Assembly (NCBI RefSeq): GCF_002855495.1 | Contig: NZ_PKRO01000020.1 | Location: 1 to 54,457 of the forward strand | Direction of reading: 5' to 3' | Length of the DNA: 54,457 nt | Source of the DNA: Porphyrobacter sp. TH134 | Lineage (GTDB): Bacteria; Pseudomonadota; Alphaproteobacteria; Sphingomonadales; Sphingomonadaceae | In this document: positions 7,203-14,864 of the stretch, piece by piece | How the letters are laid out: each line of letters opens with the position of its first letter | Position numbering within the stretch: position 1 is the first letter of the stretch | Translations under genes and position numbers: made by a program | The notes under the pieces: generated by a model | What the model was told of the DNA's origin: nothing | The model's input: the letters and a program-made list of their open reading frames with translations, nothing else | The model's database searches: none

Positions 7203-7861
7203 TGGTCTTCGGTTCCTTCTGCGTCGGCCGCCTCGGCCAGCCAATTGTCGATGTCTTCGATCCGTGCTGCGGCGAGCACGAACCGGACGTGGTCGTACTG
7301 GTGGCCTGCACGCAGCATTGCTGCAACGGCTTTTTCGTGGGCCTTGCGGGCGGCAAGGGGGTCGCCCCCGTCGTTCTTGCCCGCGCCATAGGGGCCGATC
7401 CGCCGCTTTTGCGCCATCAAGGCCGCAGCACGGCGGCTGGCAGCCTCTCCCGGGGCATGATCGCGCCGCACCTGCTCGCCCACGCCCGCATGGCGCAGCG
7501 TTTCTTCGACCCGCCGCCCGCCATAGCCTCGCCCGCCCAGATCGCGCGCGCGCATCCGGGCATAGGCGTCATCATCGACATAGCCCAGTTCCACCAGCCG
7601 GGCGACGAGGGCGGAAATATCGACATCCACGGTCCGGCCATCCGCATCCTCGGCCAGCCCCCGTTCGCGGATCTTGCGCAGCAAATAGGCCTCGACCCGC
7701 GCGGCGGTGGTGGCAAAGCGGGCAGCGTAATGCAGCGCCAGATCGCGCAGTTGTGCTTCGCCGAGCGGAGGTTTCACCCGCTTTTCGCTCCGGCGTTTCC
7801 ACCCGGAATCTTCCCCTGCTGCATGGCCGGGTGATGACGAATTCGCTTTACGTGAAACCAT
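7196..7861 (-). CDS. recX: Regulatory protein RecX
   Basis: RecX binds RecA filaments and limits their activity. This 221-residue protein has a basic N terminus and the helical RecX repeats: LALHYAARFATTAARVEAYLLRKI, then LVARLVELGYVDDDAYARMRARDLGGRGYGGRRVEETLRHAGV split across two repeats, and a final helix set with AVAAMLRAGHQYDHVRFVLAA. It is longer than E. coli RecX and resembles the extended alphaproteobacterial form. The gene is divergent from the fatty acyl-AMP ligase and overlaps the DUF192 gene by seven bases. No recA is in the window. Confidence 0.85.
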   Translation of the reverse strand: MVSRKANSSSPGHAAGEDSGWKRRSEKRVKPPLGEAQLRDLALHYAARFATTAARVEAYLLRKIRERGLAEDADGRTVDVDISALVARLVELGYVDDDAYARMRARDLGGRGYGGRRVEETLRHAGVGEQVRRDHAPGEAASRRAAALMAQKRRIGPYGAGKNDGGDPLAARKAHEKAVAAMLRAGHQYDHVRFVLAAARIEDIDNWLAEAADAEGTEDQW

Positions 7862-7966
7862 TTCGCCTTATTCGTGCCACTTTCCTTATCAAATGCGGTG
7901 CATTGGACACGGCCGGACTATGCCCGGCATCACGGGGTTATGCCAGAGCGCGGAAGGGCCACCACC

Positions 7967-7999
7967 ATGAACCGCGCCGCAACTTACGGGTATCGTTGA
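7967..7999 (+). CDS. Possible 10-residue leader ORF before the fatty acyl-AMP ligase
   Basis: An ATG at 7967 has the best Shine-Dalgarno sequence in this region (GGAAGG, about 10 bases upstream) but opens a frame of only ten codons ending in TGA at 7997-7999. The ligase ATG follows five bases later and has no clear ribosome-binding site of its own. This arrangement fits translational coupling through a short leader peptide. A misassigned start or a base error in the sequence are alternatives. Confidence 0.35.
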   Translation: MNRAATYGYR

Positions 8000-8004
8000 A
8001 TAAT

Positions 8005-9738
8005 ATGACCGAGGCCGTTCTGACGCCGACGCCGAATGATTGCGACCTGCCGCGGATTCGTGCGCAATTTGCAACCTTCAACGACGCGATCGACTATGCT
8101 GCGCAGAGCCTGAAGGGGCTCAATTTCCATGACATGCGCGGGGAATTGGCGCGGGTCTATCCCTATTCGCAGATGCGCGAAGATGCGCTGGTCATGGCCC
8201 GCCGGCTGTTCGCTGCCGGGATCGGCAAGCAGGACCGCGTCGCCCTGATCGCCGAGACCGGCCCCGATTTCGCGGCCTTGTTCTGCGCCTGTGTCTATGT
8301 CGGCGCATGGCCGGTGCCGCTGCCGCTGCCGACCAGTTTTGGCGGCAAGGAAAGCTTTATCGACCAACTGGCGGTGCAGCTGCAAAGTTCAGACCCGAAG
8401 CTGCTCCTCTACCCCGAAGAAATCGCCGAGATGGCCGCCGCGGCCGCTGCCCGGCAGGGTTGCCCGGCAGAAAGCTGGCAGGACTTCGCGCTGCGCCCCG
8501 CCCCCGATTGCGACCTGCCGCAGGCCAGCCCGGACGATATCTGCTACCTGCAATATTCCTCCGGCTCGACCCGTTTTCCCACCGGGGTAGCGGTGACGCA
8601 CCGGGCGCTGCTCCACAATCTCTACGGCCATTCGACCACAATGGAGCTTGGCGCGAATGACCGCTGCGTCAGCTGGCTGCCGTGGTATCACGACATGGGG
8701 CTGGTCGGCTGCCTGTTGTCGCTGATCGCCAATCAGGTGTCGGGCGATTATTTGAAGCCCGACGCCTTCGCGCGCCGCCCGCTGGCGTGGCTCGATATGA
8801 TCAGCCGCAATCCGGGCAACACGCTCTCCTATTCCCCCACCTTCGGCTACGACATTTGCGCGCGCCGCATTTCGAGCCAGAGCCACGTGGCCGAACGCTT
8901 CGACCTATCGCGCTGGCGCATCGCCGGCAACGGCGCGGACATGATCCGGCCGGACGTGATGCAGAACTTCGTCAACGCCTTTGCGGAAGCCGGCTTCAAG
9001 GCCTCGAGCTTCACCCCGTCCTATGGCCTTGCCGAAGCCGTGCTGGCGGTGACGGTGATGCCGCCGGGCGAAGGCATCCGGGTCGAACTGGTCGAGGAAG
9101 AGCGTCTGTCGGGCGCCCCGCGCGATCTGTCGCGCCCGGCCCGCTACCGCGCCATCGTCAACTGCGGCAAGCCGCTGCCCGACATGGACGTCGCGATCCG
9201 CGGCGAGAACGGTGAGAGCCGCGCCGATCACCAGATCGGCAAGGTGTGGTGCCGCGGGCCGAGCGTGATGCACTCCTACTTCCGCAACGAGGAAGCCACC
9301 AGCGACTGCTTGGTCGATGGTTGGCTCGACACCGGAGACATGGGCTACACCGCCAAGGGCTATCTGTTCATCGTCGGCCGGGCGAAGGACATGATCATCA
9401 TCAATGGCAAGAACCACTGGCCGCAGGATATCGAGTGGGCGGTGGAACAGCTGCCCGGTTTCAACCACGGCGACATCGCAGCGTTCTCCATCGAAATGGA
9501 AAACGGCGAAGAAGCGCCCGCGGTGCTGGTGCATTGCAAGGTCAGCGATCCCGAAGAGCGCGTGAAGCTGCGCGACCAGATCGCGGACAAGGTGCGCTCG
9601 GTCACGGGCATGAGCTGCATCGTCGAACTGGTACCGCCGCGCACCTTGCCGCGTACGTCATCGGGCAAACTCAGCCGCGCCAAGGCGAAGAAGTTGTATC
9701 TGGCGGGCGAAATCGTGCCGATTGATCTGGCGGCGTAA
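8005..9738 (+). CDS. Fatty acyl-AMP ligase (FAAL)
   Basis: Adenylates fatty acids and typically passes the acyl group to an acyl carrier protein rather than CoA. The 577-residue ANL-superfamily protein shows the P-loop YSSGSTRFPTG near residue 180, WLPWYHDMG near 223, the FAAL-like SYSPTFGYDICARRI near 275, SYGLAEAVLAV near 338, GWLDTGDMGY near 438 and the C-terminal lysine motif SSGKLSRAKAK near 552. In related bacteria such ligases occur with serine palmitoyltransferase and a dedicated ACP in sphingolipid synthesis. Neither is visible here, so the acceptor is unknown. The start ATG lacks a good ribosome-binding site; a leader ORF ends five bases upstream. Confidence 0.9.
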   Translation: MTEAVLTPTPNDCDLPRIRAQFATFNDAIDYAAQSLKGLNFHDMRGELARVYPYSQMREDALVMARRLFAAGIGKQDRVALIAETGPDFAALFCACVYVGAWPVPLPLPTSFGGKESFIDQLAVQLQSSDPKLLLYPEEIAEMAAAAAARQGCPAESWQDFALRPAPDCDLPQASPDDICYLQYSSGSTRFPTGVAVTHRALLHNLYGHSTTMELGANDRCVSWLPWYHDMGLVGCLLSLIANQVSGDYLKPDAFARRPLAWLDMISRNPGNTLSYSPTFGYDICARRISSQSHVAERFDLSRWRIAGNGADMIRPDVMQNFVNAFAEAGFKASSFTPSYGLAEAVLAVTVMPPGEGIRVELVEEERLSGAPRDLSRPARYRAIVNCGKPLPDMDVAIRGENGESRADHQIGKVWCRGPSVMHSYFRNEEATSDCLVDGWLDTGDMGYTAKGYLFIVGRAKDMIIINGKNHWPQDIEWAVEQLPGFNHGDIAAFSIEMENGEEAPAVLVHCKVSDPEERVKLRDQIADKVRSVTGMSCIVELVPPRTLPRTSSGKLSRAKAKKLYLAGEIVPIDLAA

Positions 9739-9822
9739 GGCAGGCACCCGCGTCCGCTTTTGACGCACGCATTCAAGGGCGTTCATGGCCGGACGTGGGT
9801 GGAAAGCTTCCGCCTCACTTCA

Positions 9823-9974
9823 TCGTCGCCCCGTGCTTGACACGGGGCTTGGCTTTTCTTCCGTCGGCGTTGGCGCGATACGCGGTGTATGGAGCAGGGT
9901 GGCTGGGTCTACATCATGGCAAACCACTACCTGAGCAGAAGTAGCCAAGCCCCGTGTCAAGCACGGGGCGACGA
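9823..9974. mobile_element. 152-bp MITE-like element with 32-bp terminal inverted repeats
   Basis: The ends are perfect inverted repeats: TCGTCGCCCCGTGCTTGACA onward at 9823-9854 and its exact reverse complement at 9943-9974. Each arm also contains its own hairpin, CCCCGTG-CTTGA-CACGGGG, so the element is two REP-like hairpins in opposite orientation. The 88-base centre carries the first codons of a GIY-YIG nuclease-like ORF (9889 onward). No target-site duplication is obvious. It looks like an internally deleted, non-autonomous copy of a larger element. Confidence 0.6.
9889..9945 (+). pseudogene. Truncated 5' end of a GIY-YIG nuclease-like gene
   Basis: An ATG at 9889 starts MEQGGWVYIMANHY, which matches the characteristic first strand (GGWVYIM) of small GIY-YIG family proteins as I know them from Sphingomonadales. 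The expected continuation with LYIGVTSDL and the Arg/Glu catalytic residues is missing: after about 13 codons the frame runs into the right inverted repeat. It is therefore a remnant only. The match is short, so the assignment needs a full-length copy elsewhere in the genome. Confidence 0.5.
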
Positions 9975-10012
9975 AAAGGGGAACGTCCACTTCGGGGTCG
10001 CTTCCCGAACTT

Positions 10013-10043
10013 CCGCTTTTTGGCGGAGACCCCGCCAAAGCGG
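10013..10043 (-). terminator. Hairpin after the DUF389 gene
   Basis: CCGCTTT(GG)CGG-type arms pair across a short GGTCT loop, with two unpaired bases in one arm, seven bases past the DUF389 stop codon. Within the stem is an A/T-rich step (TTT/AAA). No long U-run follows. It probably marks the 3' end of the DUF389 transcript. Confidence 0.4.
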
Positions 10044-10049
10044 GCGCCC

Positions 10050-11540
10050 CTACTCCTCCTGCACCGCCCACCCGGCTCGCAGCGGCGCTCCGCCTGCGCG
10101 TACTTCCACCGCCACGCCTGCCTCGCGCAAGGCCTCCGCTGCCGCCTCTGCCTCGGTTGAAGGCCCTGTCAGCACAACGCCGCGATCCAGCCTGAGCGCC
10201 GCCCATTGCACGAGGCTGACCGAGCCTGCGTCTGGTTCGCCATCCTCCACCGCAATCGTGGCATCAAGTGGCATCGCAGGCGGGATCAGTTCGATGGTCC
10301 AGTCAGGCTCGCTGCCTGCAATGCGCAATTCCAGCGCCCGGTAGGTCGCAAGGCTGGCGCCTTCCAATCGCTTGGCCCGCACCAGCGCGCGGCGGCGGGC
10401 TTCGTCGATCAGCACATCCTCCGAAGCGACACCGGCCGCCAGCGCCAGCCGCACGGCCAGCGCTTGAATGCGGGCGGATGCCTCACGCTCTTCGCGGGCA
10501 CGGGCGGAAGAAAGCTGCGCGCGTTCCGCCGCCGAATCATTCGTGCCCACCTCGTATTGCACCAGATCGAGCCGCACCTCCTCACCCAGCCGCTGCGACA
10601 ACGCCGCCGATAGCCCCGCCTCGACCCCCGGACGCAGCACCGGCGTGAACACCACCGCATGGATCCCGACCGGCGCGGCGGCAAAATCGATCTCCAGCAG
10701 ATCAAGCTGCGAGCGGCCGTCGAACTGGTCGCGGATTTCCGTACGCACGATGCGCTGGGCATTGGTCTCCCACGCGATCCGTTGCAGCGAAAAGGCGAGC
10801 GGCACGGCGAGTGCTACAAACACCGTCGCCACCGCGATGTTCTGGAACATGGTGTTGCGCGCGCTCAAGGCATTGCGAAAGCCATAGAGCTTCGCCATCC
10901 CGAAGGCCGTCAGCGCGATAGTGATGAAGTTGGTCACAAACAGCAGCAGCGCGCCCGAAAACACCGGCCAGTTCCACGTCGCCAACCCAAAGCCTACCAC
11001 TGCGAGCGGCGGCATCAGCGCAGTCGCGATCGCCACGCCGACAATCGCGCCCTCGCGCCCGCGGATCATCGCATAGGCGCCCGCCAGCGCCGAAAACAGC
11101 GCGACAAACAGATCGAACAGATTGGGCCGGGTGCGCGCCGCGATTTCGCTGGTGACAGTCTGGATCGGGGACAGAAACACGAGGCACGCACACAGCAGCA
11201 CGGCCATCACGCTGCCGATCAGCAACGTGCGGATGGATTGCTTGAGCCAGTTCCAGTCGCCAATCGCCAGCGCAAAGCCAAGGCCCATGATCGGCCCCAT
11301 CAGCGGCGACAGCAGCATCGCCCCAATCACGACCGCAGGCGAAGACAGCAGCAGGCCAAGGATCGCGATCCCCCCGCTCATCACTGTCATGAACAGATAA
11401 TGTTCGGACAGCTTGCCCTCTTCGCGGCGGCGTTCGGTCACTTCGATCTGATCGACCTGCCCGATGACATTGACGGCCCACCAGCTGCGCAATTCGTCCA
11501 GCGCGGACCGCAGGGATGCGGTTTTGGTGGTTTCGTTCAT
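10050..11540 (-). CDS. DUF389 family polytopic membrane protein
   Basis: A 496-residue inner-membrane protein with about six transmembrane helices in residues 50-270 and a soluble C-terminal half. Family marks are GGIAILGLLLSSPAVVIGAM, LLSPLMGPIMGLGFALAIGD and GREGAIVGVAIATALMPPLA. Related proteins are annotated TIGR00341, and their function is not established. The C-terminal region (residues about 290-495) has no transmembrane segments and repeats the theme of short alpha/beta units rich in Ala and Arg. The gene is divergent from telA, with about 200 bases between the starts. Confidence 0.85.
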   Translation of the reverse strand: MNETTKTASLRSALDELRSWWAVNVIGQVDQIEVTERRREEGKLSEHYLFMTVMSGGIAILGLLLSSPAVVIGAMLLSPLMGPIMGLGFALAIGDWNWLKQSIRTLLIGSVMAVLLCACLVFLSPIQTVTSEIAARTRPNLFDLFVALFSALAGAYAMIRGREGAIVGVAIATALMPPLAVVGFGLATWNWPVFSGALLLFVTNFITIALTAFGMAKLYGFRNALSARNTMFQNIAVATVFVALAVPLAFSLQRIAWETNAQRIVRTEIRDQFDGRSQLDLLEIDFAAAPVGIHAVVFTPVLRPGVEAGLSAALSQRLGEEVRLDLVQYEVGTNDSAAERAQLSSARAREEREASARIQALAVRLALAAGVASEDVLIDEARRRALVRAKRLEGASLATYRALELRIAGSEPDWTIELIPPAMPLDATIAVEDGEPDAGSVSLVQWAALRLDRGVVLTGPSTEAEAAAEALREAGVAVEVRAGGAPLRAGWAVQEE

Positions 11541-11662
11541 CCGCGCAAGCCCTCGCCCAATCGTCTGTTATGGCGGCGATAGCCCGGCTTGCAGCAGGTT
11601 GCCAAGCCATGCACGCCGCGCATGGACGAAATGCCCCTTACCGGCGTAGCATGCGCGCCAGC

Positions 11663-11691
11663 TTGAAAGGCGTGTTTTAGATCACTAATAC
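11663..11691 (+). promoter_or_regulatory. Sigma-70-type promoter for telA
   Basis: TTGAAA at 11663-11668 and TAATAC at 11686-11691 are separated by exactly 17 bases. They lie about 55 bases before the telA ATG at 11745. The predicted leader is therefore about 47 bases. This is the clearest housekeeping-type promoter I found in the window. Confidence 0.65.
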
Positions 11692-11744
11692 AGCAAGGGT
11701 GACCGCGCGCGCTGCGGCCAGCCTCAGGGAGCACGAGACAAGGC

Positions 11745-12956
11745 ATGAGCACCGAAACCCAGACCGTGACCGCCAATGCGTTTTCGCTCACGCCGCCCGA
11801 TCCGGTGCCGGTGGTCGCGCCCGAGCAGGCGGCAGGCCTTGTGCCGGTGTCGGCCGAGCAGAAGTCCAAGCTCGACACCAAGGTCGATGCCTTCGTGAAC
11901 GAGTTGGTGACAGTGGATGCCAATTCGCCCCAGTTCGGCGAAAAGGTCGATCAGATCACCCGCATGGGGCAGGAACAGATCCGCGCCGCGGCCGCCATGT
12001 CGAACCGTTTCCTCGACCGTCCAGTGCGCGCGATGGATGGCGATGGCACCGTGGGCAAGGACCTGGCCGAACTGCGCCGCACGGTAGAAGACCTGGATCC
12101 GGGCCGGCAAGGCAAGCTGTCAGGCCCGCGCAAGATCCTCGGGATCATTCCCTTCGGCAACAAGATCAAGAACTACTTCGACAGCTATACCTCGGCGCAG
12201 GGGCATATCGCCTCGATCCTCCAGCGGCTGGAAAGCGGCAAAAAGGAACTGCATCTCGATAATGCCGCGATTGATACCGAACGGCAAAAGCTGTGGGCCG
12301 CGATGGGCGAGCTGGAGCAGATGATCCACATCGCCAAGACGCTGGACACGCGGCTGGAAGCCAAGGCGCTGGAACTCGACAGCTCCGATCCGGCGAAGGC
12401 CAAGGCGCTGCGGGAAAGCGCGCTGTTCTATGTCCGCCAGCGCACGCAGGATTTGCTGACCCAGATGGCGGTGAGCGTGCAGGGCTACCTCGCGCTCGAT
12501 CTGGTGAAGAAGAACAATGTCGAACTGGTGAAGGGCGTTGACCGCGCCAGCACCACCACCGTCGGTGCGCTGCGCACGGCGGTGACGGTGGCGCAGGCGA
12601 TGACCAACCAGCGGCTTGTGCTCGGCCAGATCACGGCGCTCAACAAGACCACGGCTGACATCATCGATTCCACCAGCACGCTGCTGCGCGAACAGACCGC
12701 GCAGATCCATGAACAGGCAGCGTCCAGCACAATCCCGCTGGAAACCCTGCAACGCGCCTTCCAGAACATCTATGACACGATGGACGAGGTCGACGCCTTC
12801 AAGGTGCGTGCATTGGATTCGATGAAGCAGACGGTCAATGTGCTGACCAGCGAGGTCGAGCGGTCGAAGGGCTATATCGCCCGCGCCGAAGGTCAGGCGC
12901 AGGCGCAGGCCAAGGTCGCTGCGCAAACGCCCTCGCTGCTCGCACTGGATAAGTGA
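11745..12956 (+). CDS. TelA-like toxic anion resistance protein
   Basis: A 403-residue soluble, mostly alpha-helical protein of the TelA family (pfam05816), named for tellurite-resistance plasmid genes but common in chromosomes, where it is linked to envelope stress. Visible features are SNRFLDRPVRAMD near 85, KILGIIPFGNKIKNYFDSYTSAQ split near 130-150, DLLTQMAVSVQGYLALDLVKKNN near 230 and a long coiled-coil C-terminal half. It forms an operon with an xpaC-like membrane gene whose ATG overlaps the telA stop (TGATG). The promoter at 11663 supports independent expression. Confidence 0.88.
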   Translation: MSTETQTVTANAFSLTPPDPVPVVAPEQAAGLVPVSAEQKSKLDTKVDAFVNELVTVDANSPQFGEKVDQITRMGQEQIRAAAAMSNRFLDRPVRAMDGDGTVGKDLAELRRTVEDLDPGRQGKLSGPRKILGIIPFGNKIKNYFDSYTSAQGHIASILQRLESGKKELHLDNAAIDTERQKLWAAMGELEQMIHIAKTLDTRLEAKALELDSSDPAKAKALRESALFYVRQRTQDLLTQMAVSVQGYLALDLVKKNNVELVKGVDRASTTTVGALRTAVTVAQAMTNQRLVLGQITALNKTTADIIDSTSTLLREQTAQIHEQAASSTIPLETLQRAFQNIYDTMDEVDAFKVRALDSMKQTVNVLTSEVERSKGYIARAEGQAQAQAKVAAQTPSLLALDK

Positions 12957-13771
12957 TGGCAGACAGCACCCGCGACAGCGACCGCATCCTGCGCGAGGCC
13001 AAGACCAGCCTTGCCGTGCAGCGCGAGGGCGGAACGCACCGCCCCGCGCCGCGCAGGGCAAGCATCGGCAAGGCTTCGGCCGAGCTGAAGACCAAGGCGT
13101 TGCTGAAAAAGGTCCGCAACATCGCGATTGCCGTGTTCGCGCTGTATGTGGGGGCCGGCATCACCGGAGCGATCATCGGCGGGATCGGTTTCTGGGGAGT
13201 GATGACTGTCGTCGCGCTCACCGCGTTCATCTTCGCCATGTTCGCGGCGACCGGGAAGGTGAAGGTTCCGCAGCGCGCTGAACTGAAGCAGGGCAATCCG
13301 CAGGGCATGGTCGCGCGCACCGAAATCTGGCTAGAAGCGCAGCGCCCCGCATTGCCCCCGCCCGCGCAGGCGCTGATTGACCGGCTCGGGGTGCAGCTCG
13401 ATGCGCTCGGACTGCAACTGAAGGGCCTCGGGGACAACGAACCGGCGATGGCGGAGGTACGCGAGCTGGTGGGCGAGTACATCCCCGAGACGATCGAGAA
13501 TTATCGCAAGATCCCGGCCCACCTGCGCACAGAGGAGCACGCGGGCAAGACCGCCGACCAGCGCCTGACCGAAAGCCTCGAAAAGCTGTCCGGCGAGGTT
13601 GACCGGGTGACCCGGCGGCTGGCCGAAGGCGCGCTCGATGATCTGGCGATCAAGAGCCGCTATCTCGAATACCGCTATGGCGGGGCCGAAGCGCTGGAGG
13701 ATAGGCGCCAACCCGATACCGGCGTGCCCCTGCCAGATTTCGCCGCTGCACCCCAGCCCAAGGAGCGCTGA
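12956..13771 (+). CDS. XpaC-like membrane protein, TelA partner
   Basis: 271 residues with a basic soluble N terminus, two transmembrane helices at about residues 52-75 and 78-98, and a helical cytoplasmic C-terminal domain. The pairing of such a membrane protein with TelA resembles the TelA/XpaC pair (5-bromo-4-chloroindolyl phosphate hydrolysis family), though the sequence match I can see is only in architecture and the region EYIPETIENYRKIPAHLR near 178. The ATG at 12956 shares one base with the telA stop. An upstream GTG at 12953 is possible but less likely. Confidence 0.7.
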   Translation: MADSTRDSDRILREAKTSLAVQREGGTHRPAPRRASIGKASAELKTKALLKKVRNIAIAVFALYVGAGITGAIIGGIGFWGVMTVVALTAFIFAMFAATGKVKVPQRAELKQGNPQGMVARTEIWLEAQRPALPPPAQALIDRLGVQLDALGLQLKGLGDNEPAMAEVRELVGEYIPETIENYRKIPAHLRTEEHAGKTADQRLTESLEKLSGEVDRVTRRLAEGALDDLAIKSRYLEYRYGGAEALEDRRQPDTGVPLPDFAAAPQPKER

Positions 13772-13774
13772 GCC

Positions 13775-14074
13775 ATGCGCGTGACCCTGCCCCATGATCT
13801 GACCAAGGATGAAGTGCGCCGCCGGATGCGGGCCCATGCCGATGAAATCGCGGGGTTCTTTCCGCCGGGCCTCGCCAAGGTCACCACCACCTGGCCGAGC
13901 GAAGACCGCATGACGATCACCGCTGAGGTGGTCGGGCAGACCATTCCCGGCGGGGTTGAGGTGCGCGACAATGACGTCGTGATCGAAATGGATCTGCCGC
14001 TGCTGCTGGGCCTGATGCGCGGCCCCTTGGAGGCAGCGGTCAAGAAGGAAGGCGGCCGCCTGCTCGCCCCCTGA
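13775..14074 (+). CDS. Polyhydroxyalkanoic acid system family protein
   Basis: A 99-residue soluble protein resembling the small PHA_gran_rgn family (putative polyhydroxyalkanoic acid system protein): an N-terminal DLTKDEVRRRMRAHADEIAG helix, central beta strands with TITAEVVGQTIPGGVEV and a C-terminal DLPLLLGLMRGPLEAAVKKE. The fold resembles START-like small domains. It begins three bases after the xpaC-like gene, so it is probably the third cistron of that operon. A direct role in PHA is not shown; no phaC or phasin is nearby. Confidence 0.65.
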   Translation: MRVTLPHDLTKDEVRRRMRAHADEIAGFFPPGLAKVTTTWPSEDRMTITAEVVGQTIPGGVEVRDNDVVIEMDLPLLLGLMRGPLEAAVKKEGGRLLAP

Positions 14075-14119
14075 TGACAGCCGCGCGGCTGCCGGTTCGC
14101 AATTGCCAAGCCCCTGCCC

Positions 14120-14143
14120 GTATGTCATAATATTTGGACATAC
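14120..14143 (+). promoter_or_regulatory. PpsR/CrtJ-type operator before bphO-bphP
   Basis: GTATGTC and GACATAC form perfect 7-bp inverted arms around ten A/T-rich bases, giving the exact TGT-N12-ACA consensus of PpsR/CrtJ at 14123-14140. It lies about 95 bases upstream of the heme oxygenase start and overlaps a possible TTGGAC -35 element at 14134. This would place the phytochrome operon under the photosynthesis repressor. No ppsR gene is in the window. Confidence 0.6.
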
Positions 14144-14237
14144 ACTTTTGCCTAATTCATCTTACACTCCGGCTGTAACCCGAGGATAAGGCGGCAATTC
14201 GGCTGAATCGCCGAATCGGGCAGGAAGGGCGGATCAC

Positions 14238-14864
14238 ATGACGCCGGGGAAGCATCAGGCAGGGGCAAGCGCGACATTGCGCGATCACCTGCGCAGCGCC
14301 ACCATGGCGGCGCACGATCTGCTCGACCATGCCATGCAGGCCGCCAGCGGCTGGCAGACCCGCAGCGATTATGCCCGCTTCCTTGCGTTGCAACATGCCG
14401 CACGCGCGCCGCTGGAAACGTGGCTGGCCGACCATGCGCCCGCCGATCTGACACCGCCGGTGCAAACCCCCCTGCTGGCCGCTGATCTGACCGCTTTGGG
14501 CATGGGCTTGCCCCCTGCTTGCGCCCCGTTTGATCCCCGCCAGACCGCCCTTGACCCCGGCGGCAGATCTCCGGCAGGCGCTGCGCTGGGCACCGCCTGG
14601 GTGCTGGCGGGCTCGGCGCTCGGCAACCGCGCCATTGCCCGGCAGGTCGCCCGGATCGGCGGCGGCGCATGGCCCGCCGCATTCCTTGAAGACGCCGCGA
14701 TGATGGCCTTCTGGCAGGCCCTGCGCGCCCGGATCGATCAACCCGCCGCGCCGGAAGAAGCCGCCGGTGCAGCCCATGCCGCCGAAGCCGTATTCGCGCA
14801 TTTTCTGGCCGCAACCGATGCCAAGCAGGGTGCTGACACCATCCGCGAAAGCCTGGCATCGTGA
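14238..14864 (+). CDS. bphO: Biliverdin-producing heme oxygenase
   Basis: Cleaves heme to biliverdin, iron and CO, supplying the chromophore for the phytochrome encoded next to it. The 208 residues are mainly helical. The proximal heme ligand is likely His26 in TMAAHDLLDHAM, and the conserved distal Gly-rich helix is AALGTAWVLAGSALGNR near 115-130. The C-terminal Ala-rich helices are typical of the BphO subgroup. The stop overlaps the bphP GTG start by four bases (GTGA), indicating tight coupling. The PpsR box upstream suggests light/oxygen control. Confidence 0.9.
   Translation: MTPGKHQAGASATLRDHLRSATMAAHDLLDHAMQAASGWQTRSDYARFLALQHAARAPLETWLADHAPADLTPPVQTPLLAADLTALGMGLPPACAPFDPRQTALDPGGRSPAGAALGTAWVLAGSALGNRAIARQVARIGGGAWPAAFLEDAAMMAFWQALRARIDQPAAPEEAAGAAHAAEAVFAHFLAATDAKQGADTIRESLAS

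Larger units (their letters stand above)
9739..10049. other. Intergenic stretch with inverted-repeat element and hairpin
   Basis: This 311-base gap between the convergent FAAL and DUF389 genes holds no intact gene. It contains a 152-bp inverted-repeat element with a GIY-YIG gene remnant (9823-9974) and a hairpin just past the DUF389 stop (10013-10043). Bases 9739-9822 show nothing recognisable. Confidence 0.7.

Noticed and set aside
6958..8004. Upstream part of the open frame that ends in the acyl-AMP ligase
   Set aside because: It is antisense to the DUF192 and recX genes; the ligase domain starts at 8005.
14134..14162. A defined sigma-70 promoter overlapping the PpsR box
   Set aside because: TTGGAC is a reasonable -35, but no good -10 lies 16-18 bases downstream, so only the operator is reported.
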